Assembly: GCA_002779045.1 (NCBI GenBank)
Contig: PEXO01000158.1
Span: forward strand, 1-5,579
Source: Elusimicrobia bacterium CG08_land_8_20_14_0_20_59_10
GTDB lineage: Bacteria; Elusimicrobiota; Elusimicrobia; Elusimicrobiales; UBA9959
Direction of reading: 5' to 3'
DNA length: 5,579 nt
The translations under genes and the position numbers were made by a program. A model generated the notes under the pieces. The model was not told the DNA's origin, made no database searches, and saw only the letters and a program-made list of their open reading frames with translations. Positions 1 to 5,379 of this stretch are shown one piece after another. Every line of letters begins with the position of its first letter. Within the stretch, counting starts at the first letter, position 1.

Positions 1-449
1 ACGCCGGGCTCGGAGCCCTCTATCACCGTGGCGCCCACGGTTTTTTTAAAGAACTCCACCGGCCCGGCCCAGCCTACTACGGCGTAGCCGTAGCCGGCCT
101 CGCGCATGGCCTCCAGCGTGCGTAGCAGCAGGGCCTTGCCCACCCCGCCGGTGCGTTCGGCCTCGTCCACGCCTATCGGCCCGAAAAAACCTTTCGCAGT
201 GGAATCGTAGCAGGCGAAACCGACCAGGCGCTGGTCTTTGACGGCCAGGAAACAGGTGGCCGGCTGCACAGAGAGGGCCGCGTCGCATTCCGAAGCCCAG
301 GCGCGGGAGAACTTCTTTTCCGCCCATTCCTCCACGGCCTGCTTCTCGGGGCCTATAGCGCGCTTTATCTCCACGCCGGCCGCCTTAAGCTTCTCTATTA
401 CCGGCGCGGAGGAGGGCAGGTCGTAAAGCTTTACCAGCAGGTCCGCCAT
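1..449 (-). CDS. GNAT-family N-acetyltransferase, C-terminus cut by the window edge
   Basis: This is a probable cytoplasmic acetyl-CoA-dependent acyltransferase; the acceptor cannot be told from the sequence. 149 complete codons are visible. The acetyl-CoA pyrophosphate-binding motif A is clear: GPIGVDEAERTGGVGKALLL at residues 90-109, where R99-T-G-G-V-G104 fits the R/Q-x-x-G-x-G/A signature. It is followed by a helix and the segment GYGYAVVGWAGPVEFFKKTV (119-138), which suits the beta5/alpha4 part of the fold. There is no signal peptide. The start at 449 is supported by GGGAGG six bases upstream. That ATG shares one base with the TAA of the upstream gene (TAATG), so translation is probably coupled. 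It is the third gene of a folD-led run. The GNAT assignment is firm; the substrate is unknown, and the missing C-terminus lies beyond position 1. Confidence 0.85.
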   Translation of the reverse strand, partial: MADLLVKLYDLPSSAPVIEKLKAAGVEIKRAIGPEKQAVEEWAEKKFSRAWASECDAALSVQPATCFLAVKDQRLVGFACYDSTAKGFFGPIGVDEAERTGGVGKALLLRTLEAMREAGYGYAVVGWAGPVEFFKKTVGATVIEGSEPG

Positions 450-1087
450 TATTTGCCTCCCGCACCGGGCATGCCGGGAATATTCATGCCGGCCAGGGGA
501 TCGTCCGCCTTCGCCGCTTCCTGGTTCTGCTCGTCGAAGGATTTCACCTTTTTCAGCTTGGGGATGGACTTCCCGCCGGCGCCCACGGCGCCCTTCCCGG
601 AAGTATTCTTTTTCCGGGACTTTTTTACTATCGGGTCGCCCTTCTTGTTGAACGTATAAGCCGCAGTGCCCTCATCGGACTTGAATTTATAGGAGGTCGA
701 CTTTTTACTCTTCTTGCTTCTCTTTTTTCGCCTGCTTTTTTTGCTCTTCTTGCTTTTTGGGGGCTTTTTTACTGCCGGCCCGGCCTCATCGGTAAACTTG
801 TAAGCCGGGGTTCCTTTATCCGTGCTGAACTTATATTCGGACACGGGCGGGGCCTTCTTCTTTTTCCTGGCCGGGCGTTTTTTTGCCTTATACTCGGAAA
901 CCGGCCCTTCTTTGGGCAGCGGCGCCAGCGAAATCTCCTCCGGCTGCGACTCCTCCGGCGGCTGGGCCGGGTCCTGTTGTGACTCTTCCGGCGGCTGGGC
1001 CGGGGCGTCCTCCTCCTGCGCCAGGGCGGGCAGGCAGAGCGAAGAGCAGAAAAGAGCGGCCAGCAGAAGGTTCAGTATTTTCTTCAT
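449..1087 (-). CDS. Secreted lysine-rich repeat protein of unknown function
   Basis: I do not recognise a family for this 212-residue protein. It has a Sec signal peptide: MKK, a hydrophobic core, then LPALA with probable cleavage after A23. Mature residues 24-51 are acidic and Pro/Gln-rich, with an 11-residue tandem repeat (28-38 and 39-49, core PAQPPEESQ). Residues 63-89 hold two VSEYK units. Two 24-residue repeats follow (85-108 and 133-156) of the form YKF-x-x-D-x-GT-x-AY-x-F, each ending in VKK. The segment between them, 107-130, is almost entirely Lys, Arg and Ser. The C-terminus is Gly/Pro/Met-rich. Outside the cytoplasm such a polycation could bind anionic polymers, such as LPS, teichoic-type polymer or nucleic acid; that is inference from charge alone. 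Its ATG overlaps the folD stop by 4 bases (ATGA), and a G-rich ribosome site (GGGGGG) lies 11 bases upstream inside folD. The signal peptide and coupled position support a real gene. Confidence 0.75.
   Translation of the reverse strand: MKKILNLLLAALFCSSLCLPALAQEEDAPAQPPEESQQDPAQPPEESQPEEISLAPLPKEGPVSEYKAKKRPARKKKKAPPVSEYKFSTDKGTPAYKFTDEAGPAVKKPPKSKKSKKSRRKKRSKKSKKSTSYKFKSDEGTAAYTFNKKGDPIVKKSRKKNTSGKGAVGAGGKSIPKLKKVKSFDEQNQEAAKADDPLAGMNIPGMPGAGGK
620..835 (-). repeat. Two 24-residue YKF...GT.AY.F repeats with a basic linker
   Basis: Residues 85-108 (bases 835-764) and 133-156 (bases 691-620) align without gaps: Y-K-F, then D at position 6, G-T at 8-9, A-Y at 11-12, F at 14, G at 18 or 19, P and V-K-K at the end. 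The start-to-start period is 48 residues. The linker between them (residues 109-132) is dominated by KSKK and RKKR runs. A shorter related unit, VSEYK, occurs at 63-67 and 82-86. Confidence 0.7.
941..1006 (-). repeat. Two tandem 33-bp coding repeats (PAQPPEESQ)
   Basis: Residues 28-38 and 39-49 of the lysine-rich secreted protein are near-identical 11-mers, APAQPPEESQQ and DPAQPPEESQP. The 33-bp DNA units sit directly head to tail and have diverged mostly at silent positions. Such an array can change in number by slippage or recombination without shifting the frame. Confidence 0.8.
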
Positions 1088-1980
1088 GTCAGTATTATCC
1101 CCCCTCTTTCCGGTTTAGGGGCAAGCTCCGCGGCCTTCACCGCGGCCTCCAGCAGGCAGGCCAGCGTGACCGGCCCCACTCCGCCCGGCACCGGCGTAAC
1201 GGCGGCGGCAGTATCTTTTATATCCTCGTCCGCGTCGCCGCACATTTTTCCGCTCTCGTCGAAATTGGTGCCCACGTCTATGACCACCGCGCCCGGGCCC
1301 AGCATCTCTTTTTTTACCCACTTAGCCTTGCCGGCCGCCAGTATCACGATATCGGACCGTTTGAAAACGCCCGCTATATCGCGGGTGCGCGTGTGACAAA
1401 GAGTCACGGTGGCGTCCAGGCCGGTCAGCATATGCGCCAGCGGCCGGCCCACCACGGCCGAGCGGCCGGCCACGGCTATATTCTTTCCGGCCACGTCGAA
1501 ACCATGATGTTTGAGCAGGCGTATCACCGCCAGCGCCGTGCACGGCACGAAGAAATTCCCGCTCTCCAGTTCGGCAAACCTTTTAGCTATAAAGAGCCGG
1601 CCCATGTTAAGAGAGGACAGCCCGTCCACGTCTTTGGCGGCGGGCAGGGCGTCCCAGGTCTCCAGGGTCTCAAAACCGTCAGGCAAAGGCCGCTCCAGCA
1701 TTATGGCGTCATAGGCCGGATCCGCTCCCAGCCGCGCCAGCAGGGTTTTGAAGGCGGGATAGCCTTCGGAGGCGGCGGGGCTGAAAAGCTTTACGGTAAT
1801 GCCGAGTTTTCCGCAGGCGGCTATCTTGCGTTTCACATAGACCGCGGAAGGGGAATCCGCGAAGTAATTGACGATGGCCAGGGACGGGGCGCGGCCCAGC
1901 CTTTCCCGCACCTCCGCTATGCGGGGGGCCAGGGAGGCCAGGATCTCCGCAGAAAGGGTCTTTCCTTCAAGTAATCGCAT
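1084..1980 (-). CDS. folD: FolD: methylene-THF dehydrogenase / methenyl-THF cyclohydrolase, variant active site
   Basis: The usual FolD interconverts 5,10-methylene-THF and 10-formyl-THF in the cytoplasm using NAD(P)+. The 298-residue length is typical. Visible landmarks are YVKRK at 48-52, with K52 matching the catalytic Lys; KDVDG at 116-120, with D119 matching the folate-binding Asp; the dinucleotide-binding AGRSAVVGRPLA (171-182); ATVTLCHTRT (190-199); VVIDVGTN (232-239); and TPVPGGVGP (262-270). Two motifs differ from the family. VQLPLP reads LERPLP (95-100), so E96 replaces the catalytic Gln, and PCTPxG reads PCTALA (146-151). Activity may therefore be altered, especially the cyclohydrolase step. 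The start is set by the family N-terminus (LLEGKTL). No Shine-Dalgarno is visible, and a terminator ends 8 bases upstream. It heads a coupled run with the lysine-rich secreted protein and the GNAT gene, neither an obvious folate gene. Confidence 0.93.
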   Translation of the reverse strand: MRLLEGKTLSAEILASLAPRIAEVRERLGRAPSLAIVNYFADSPSAVYVKRKIAACGKLGITVKLFSPAASEGYPAFKTLLARLGADPAYDAIMLERPLPDGFETLETWDALPAAKDVDGLSSLNMGRLFIAKRFAELESGNFFVPCTALAVIRLLKHHGFDVAGKNIAVAGRSAVVGRPLAHMLTGLDATVTLCHTRTRDIAGVFKRSDIVILAAGKAKWVKKEMLGPGAVVIDVGTNFDESGKMCGDADEDIKDTAAAVTPVPGGVGPVTLACLLEAAVKAAELAPKPERGGIILT

Positions 1981-1987
1981 ATTTGTG

Positions 1988-2018
1988 AAAAAGGGCGGCC
2001 GTATGAAGCCGCCCTTTT
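1988..2018 (-). terminator. Intrinsic terminator of the small secreted-protein gene
   Basis: A perfect 11-bp stem (1989-1999 paired with 2008-2018, core GGGCGGC/GCCGCCC) encloses an 8-base loop. In the minus direction it is followed by a run of five T at 1992-1988. It lies 20 bases beyond the stop of the 2578-2039 gene, as expected for a rho-independent terminator. The T run ends only 8 bases before the folD ATG, so it could also act as an attenuator or leader structure for folD. Confidence 0.85.
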
Positions 2019-2038
2019 CTTCCGAGCCGTACCGGCGG

Positions 2039-2578
2039 CTACTGCGCGTCTTCCACGTAGATGCTGCCGCTGAGGTACCCGGACCCGCTCAGCGAAAAGT
2101 AACTGGAACTGCCCGGCCAGCCGGAAACGGAGATGCTGCCGCTCATGCTGGTGGAGCCTATCATCTTCCCGTCCTTGTAGAGCTGGACATAAACATTGGG
2201 CCGGACGGTCTGGAAAACATACTGGTTTGGATAGATCCACATGGAAGCCGGGACATTTATATAGGTATTATTACTGGTAACCATACCGGTACCGTCGCGG
2301 AAAGTGGCCCAGCCGCTGAGCGTAATGGAGGTGTAGCCGCCGTTGGTCGGCATCCAGCCATTGCCGCGAAGGTTGACATAGCCGGAAACCTGCACGTAGC
2401 GGCCGAGCTTCACCTTGACCGGCGCGGACACCGGCGTTTTCGCCGCGGCGGCCTGGGCGGCTACCGGCAGCGCGGTCAATTGTTTCGTAAAATCGGCGGA
2501 GCTGAAATCCAGTTTCTGCCCGGCATAGAGCTGGGCCGTGAAAAGCCCGCAGACGGCCGCTAAAAAGATCTTTTTCAT
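2039..2578 (-). CDS. Small secreted beta-rich protein of unknown function
   Basis: I recognise no family. The 179-residue protein has a signal peptide, MKKIFLAAVCGLFTAQLYA, with probable cleavage after A19. Residues 23-37 begin LDFSSADF. Residues 38-53 form an Ala/Pro linker. From 56 to the end the chain is rich in Gly, Ser, Tyr and Trp with alternating beta-strand character, including YVQVSGYVNLRGNGW (61-75), SGWATF (88-93) and PNVYVQLYKDGKMIGS (127-142). The Ser/Gly-rich tail (144-172) recalls a beta-sandwich or beta-barrel edge. No membrane segment follows the signal peptide. The ATG at 2578 is chosen over one 18 bases upstream because GGGAGG lies about 8 bases before it and it starts directly at the signal peptide. 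It has its own promoter candidate and terminator, so it is probably monocistronic. The preceding gene is a secreted C11 peptidase; a substrate, inhibitor or cofactor link is possible but unproven. Confidence 0.75.
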   Translation of the reverse strand: MKKIFLAAVCGLFTAQLYAGQKLDFSSADFTKQLTALPVAAQAAAAKTPVSAPVKVKLGRYVQVSGYVNLRGNGWMPTNGGYTSITLSGWATFRDGTGMVTSNNTYINVPASMWIYPNQYVFQTVRPNVYVQLYKDGKMIGSTSMSGSISVSGWPGSSSYFSLSGSGYLSGSIYVEDAQ

Positions 2579-2611
2579 TATTGTTCCCTCCCGCATATTC
2601 TCCTAAATCAC

Positions 2612-2620
2612 ATTGTACCA
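2612..2620 (-). promoter_or_regulatory. Extended -10 promoter candidate for the small secreted-protein gene
   Basis: Reading the minus strand, TGGTACAAT (2620-2612) matches an extended -10 element (TGn plus TACAAT, one mismatch to TATAAT). Transcription would begin near 2605, giving a leader of about 27 bases that contains the GGGAGG ribosome site. No good -35 is seen; that area instead holds a short inverted repeat (2627-2631 with 2639-2643), which could be an operator or chance. Confidence 0.4.
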
Positions 2621-2674
2621 AAAATGGCGGCTTTTTTCGCCGCTCTTCCAATGAAAACCTCTCCCGGTAACCGT

Positions 2675-2704
2675 AAAAAGAGGCCGGTTTCCCGGCCTCT
2701 TTTT
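2675..2704 (-). terminator. Intrinsic terminator of the C11 peptidase gene
   Basis: A perfect 13-bp stem (2675-2687 with 2692-2704, GC-rich core AGAGGCCGG/CCGGCCTCT) closes on a four-base loop that reads GAAA on the minus-strand transcript, a stable GNRA tetraloop. A run of five T follows in the minus direction (2679-2675). It begins 15 bases after the peptidase stop codon and separates that gene from the next. Confidence 0.9.
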
Positions 2705-2719
2705 TGCGCAGCGCCTCTT

Positions 2720-4045
2720 TTACGGCTGGTTCAGCCAGAGCATGAACTCGTCCCAGTTGGAATACTTGGCCCATTGCAGATCGGCATAGCCGCCCGCCAC
2801 GGACCCGGAGGGGATATAGATAGCCAGGCCGCGCGTAGTGCTGAAGTCCTTCGGCCCGGACCACCAGCTGCCCGGATCGTTCTTGCTGCGGTGGTGCTGC
2901 ACCAGCGTGGAGGTAATAAAGGTCATCAGGGCCTGCCCTTTGGCCTTTACTTCGGCGTCCTTGGTGCCGGCGATCACGAGCGAAGCGAAATGGTGTAAGT
3001 CCTTGTTCTCCTCCACCGCAAAGCTGATGGCCGCGTCGCGGGCGCTCTTGGCCAGGTCCTTTTCACCGGCAACCGTTATGGCGTAGGAGAATTCGTTGGT
3101 CAGCGTAAGCAGCTGCGCGATAGCCGAGGATTTCAGGTAGCTCTGTGTATAACCGGTGGCCTGGGACTCGTAGTGATCGCTGTAGGCGTCCACGGCCAGC
3201 TTGGCCAGTTCCGCGGCGGACATGGCGGGCCTGGCTATAAGCGGGGCCAGCAGCGTATCATAGGTATAGCCGTCACCGGGCTCGGTCTCTTCGGAGCCCA
3301 CTATATAGTCCACGGAATCCTTTATCTCGTATACCACCTCGGCCATCTGCATCAGGCAGGCGTCGGAGCCGTAAACATCCAGCTTGCCCATGGCTTTAAG
3401 GGCCAGGCCCAGCTGCGGGGTATTGATATGGTGGCCGGTCTCATCATCGTAGGAGATGCCCTTGGTTAGAAGGTCGGGACCGCCTTTGGTCCAGCCGGAG
3501 CCGTGGTTCCAGACTATCATCATGTATTTTTTGGCGGGATACTTCTCCTTGGCCCATTTGCCGAAAGCCGTCAGGCTGTTATAGTCGCCCATGTCCACCT
3601 TGCCCAGGTCTTCCACCGGTATGGAGGAGATCTTGGAAGTGTCGTTATCTTTGGCTATCAGGAAGCGGCGGGTGCCTTTCCAGTCGCCGTCGGAGGCGTC
3701 AAAGCCGTCCATGCGGCCCAGTTCCACCACTATATTGACCTTGGAGCTGGAGCCTATCATTTCCATCTCGTTCATATCCTTGAGACCAAAACGCTCAAGA
3801 TTGTTCTTCGCATTGATGAAGACCATCACGGTCCATTCTTTGGGGGCCTTGGGATCGGCGGGTTTGCCGAAGAGCCAGTCGAAGATGCCTTTGTCCTCGG
3901 GCGCAGGCGCGGAGGCCTGCGGCGGCGCGCTCTGTTTCGAGAGCTCCTCTTCGAGGTTGAAGCCCCCTTTATCAAAATCTATTTCCGCGGCCGCAACGGA
4001 CGCAAACAGGGTTATGGCCAGCGCTGACAGGGTTAACTTACGCAT
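2720..4045 (-). CDS. Secreted clostripain-family (C11) cysteine peptidase
   Basis: This is a probable exported endopeptidase of family C11 (clan CD), whose characterised members cut after Arg or Lys. The 441-residue protein has a signal peptide (1-20, ending SVAAA), a Pro/Ala-rich spacer (39-51) and a catalytic domain from about residue 70 (EWTVMVFINAKNNLE). The catalytic pair is visible: H181 in IVWNHGSGW and C230 in YGSDACLMQMAEVVYE. D228 and D258 (in SEETEPGDGY) sit where PmC11 has its S1-pocket aspartates Asp177 and Asp207. K195-G196 lies where PmC11 self-cleaves, relative to the His; that comparison is inference. The C-terminus (about 385-441, with TTRGLAIYIPS) is family-like, with no sorting or anchor signal, so the protein is probably periplasmic or released. 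The ATG at 4045 is preferred over one 54 bases upstream because GGAGGTG ends 6 bases before it and it starts at the signal peptide. The gene looks monocistronic. Confidence 0.92.
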   Translation of the reverse strand: MRKLTLSALAITLFASVAAAEIDFDKGGFNLEEELSKQSAPPQASAPAPEDKGIFDWLFGKPADPKAPKEWTVMVFINAKNNLERFGLKDMNEMEMIGSSSKVNIVVELGRMDGFDASDGDWKGTRRFLIAKDNDTSKISSIPVEDLGKVDMGDYNSLTAFGKWAKEKYPAKKYMMIVWNHGSGWTKGGPDLLTKGISYDDETGHHINTPQLGLALKAMGKLDVYGSDACLMQMAEVVYEIKDSVDYIVGSEETEPGDGYTYDTLLAPLIARPAMSAAELAKLAVDAYSDHYESQATGYTQSYLKSSAIAQLLTLTNEFSYAITVAGEKDLAKSARDAAISFAVEENKDLHHFASLVIAGTKDAEVKAKGQALMTFITSTLVQHHRSKNDPGSWWSGPKDFSTTRGLAIYIPSGSVAGGYADLQWAKYSNWDEFMLWLNQP

Positions 4046-4380
4046 ATTGAACACCTCCGGCACCTTTTTGGTATTGCCCTTCACAGTTATAGTCCACATT
4101 GCTATTAACCTTAGACAAGGGACGGACGACCCAGGCCGGAACTACCCAAAGGACCTATAAAGAAGCCGTAGGGAACATGAGAGCAGTTAATTGGAAGTAC
4201 CCGCCTAATATCTATTGACTCTGGCGAAAAGGAGAGCAGCAAACCGATAAAGGCCCATTAGCAGATATTTTGCATAAACCCGGGATTAGCTGTAACCGGC
4301 GGCTGACCCCATTTCTAACCCCGGACACTTCCCCCGCACGGGCATTATTCGGGCAACCAAAAGGCGGAAACGTCTTTTGG
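4046..4380. other. Non-coding stretch: peptidase leader and unassigned spacer
   Basis: No convincing gene is present; short open frames here lack ribosome sites and family features. The part nearest 4045 is the peptidase leader with its GGAGGTG site (4058-4052). A weak -10 candidate, TATAAC on the minus strand (4091-4086), would give a leader of about 35 bases, but its best -35 (TTGTCT, 4118-4113) is 21 bases away, too far to be convincing. From about 4120 to 4350 I see no tRNA, no known riboswitch and no clear repeat. The right end carries a hairpin (4355-4382). Confidence 0.6.
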
Positions 4381-4382
4381 TT
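4355..4382. repeat. 12-bp inverted repeat with GAAA loop over the DUF4143 stop codon
   Basis: AACCAAAAG (4355-4363) pairs perfectly with CTTTTGGTT (4374-4382). The stem continues inward through G-T, C-G and G-C pairs to a GAAA loop (4367-4370) on the plus strand, 12 bp in all. The stop codon of the minus-strand DUF4143 fragment (4383-4381) lies in the stem. Its position suits a transcription end for that fragment, but no T run follows outside the stem in either direction, so a classical terminator is not proven. It could equally be a mobile-element or REP-like palindrome. Confidence 0.6.
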
Positions 4383-4725
4383 ACGCGATACAAAACACCG
4401 CATACAGCGGAACGGACTTTATATCATTCTCAAACCCGAAATTCTTTGCCGATATCCGTATCGCATAAGGCGGGGCATATTTTTCTTTGTACACCGCAAG
4501 GCTTCTGGACCGGACATGGACGCCCGCTTTGACTTCCACAGGAATTATTTTGTCCCGGCTTTGGATAAGGAAATCTATTTCGGCGGTATGGGCGGAATCC
4601 CAGTAATACAACTCGTTAAAATTACTATCTGGTCGAGTAGGGCGCTGAATAGACACGCGGAAGGGTAGCCTATCTGTTTCCGTCCCTTTCGGTTGACGGT
4701 GCCTCAATAGCCATTCCATTGCCAT
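4381..4725 (-). pseudogene. C-terminal remnant of a DUF4143-type AAA ATPase
   Basis: Intact relatives are about 400-450-residue proteins with an N-terminal AAA ATPase domain and a C-terminal DUF4143 region of PD-(D/E)XK nuclease-like fold. Only the tail is here. From residue 37 (about base 4617) the match is clear: NELYYWDS (37-44), AEIDFLI (48-54), IIPVEVKAG (60-68), then a helix (SLAVYKEKY, 75-83) and YAIRIS (87-92). The E49-x-D51 ... E64-x-K66 spacing fits the nuclease-like signature. Residues 1-36 do not resemble the family, and an in-frame TGA lies upstream of the ATG. No ATPase domain is found in any frame up to 4780, where a divergent gene fragment begins. I read it as a truncated, non-functional remnant. 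A free-standing small protein is possible but lacks a good ribosome site. Confidence 0.7.
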
Positions 4726-4761
4726 GCTGTTCGCGCTCCCTCACACCACAGGTGGCCCAAA

Positions 4762-5379
4762 GCAGGAATATCCGTGCTCACTAACAGAACCAATATTTCC
4801 GAAAAAGTCGCGGTCGTTATGGCCGGGCATAAAACGGATGTTCAGATCTCACTGGAAGGGCCTGACGCGCAGAGGCACGATTATGTGCGCGGTCCCAGCG
4901 GGTTCGTTAAAGCCATTGCAGGCTACAAAACTCTGAGAGCCGCCGGGCTCACTGTGTTTTTTCAGACGGTGCTTTCCAGCAGAACCGCGCCGTGGATAGA
5001 GGAGTTTTTCTCCCTGGCCGCCGGCATGAACTCCGCCGCGATGAATTTCACGCGGTTTGTTCCGCAAGGCAGGGGCAAGAGTTTCCTTGAAACCGCAGGG
5101 GAGAGGCCGTTGCTTGGTGTTGAACTCCGGGCCGCATACTCGGCTATACTGGTCGCCTCAAGAAAAACAGGCGTGCCTGCCGGCACAAACCTGCCGCTGT
5201 TCGTTTTAATATCCCCGGAGCTTGGGGCGCATGGAAAATTCGGTTTTCAGGGCCTGGTCGTTGATTATAAAGGGAACCTTAAAGTATCCAGCCGCGCGGA
5301 CTTCCGCTTGGGCAACGTGCTGGAAACCGGGATGGAGGAATTATTCCTGCATCACCCTTTAGGATTGTCTATATCATAA
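4762..5379 (+). pseudogene. Radical SAM/SPASM-like enzyme fragment lacking its Fe-S N-terminus
   Basis: The frame is open from 4711 and has a GTG at 4774, but family-like sequence already begins at about 4762 (AGISVLTNR), before any start codon. Counting from the GTG as residue 1, VQISLEGPDAQRHDYVRG (23-40) is the classic radical SAM segment after the second barrel strand. It is followed by LRAAGLTVFFQTVLSS (54-69) and FTRFVPQGRGK (92-102). Residues 161-195 look like a SPASM-type linker: LVVDYKGNLKVSSR, then LGNVLETGMEELFLHHP. The N-terminal 80-100 residues that carry the CxxxCxxC cluster site are absent, and the stretch contains no cysteine, so it cannot be a working radical SAM enzyme. The usual Cys-bearing C-terminus after HHPL is also missing, the frame stopping at 5379. 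Intact relatives often modify peptides or mature enzymes; no such role can be assigned to this piece. Confidence 0.7.

Noticed and set aside
883..1974. A long plus-strand open frame of about 360 codons opposite folD and the lysine-rich protein gene
   Set aside because: Its translation is Arg/Gly/Ala/His-rich with no family features, and the minus strand there encodes a clear FolD. It is a GC-driven antisense shadow.
2579..2596. An upstream ATG that would add six residues to the small secreted protein
   Set aside because: GGGAGG lies just before the internal ATG at 2578, and the extra residues would precede a textbook signal peptide.
4046..4099. An upstream ATG that would add 18 residues to the C11 peptidase
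   Set aside because: GGAGGTG is correctly placed for the ATG at 4045, and the extension would put charged residues in front of the signal peptide.
4086..4118. A promoter for the C11 peptidase (TATAAC with TTGTCT)
   Set aside because: The -10 is plausible, but the 21-base spacer is outside the normal range, so it is only mentioned in the spacer entry.
3503..4160. Plus-strand open frames opposite the C11 peptidase
   Set aside because: The minus strand carries the full catalytic motif set with a ribosome site and terminator. The plus frames show no start context or recognisable domains.
4212..4403. A 63-codon minus-strand open frame in the spacer
   Set aside because: It runs through the hairpin and overlaps the DUF4143 remnant, has no ribosome site, and has Cys/Arg/Pro-rich composition typical of translated non-coding DNA.
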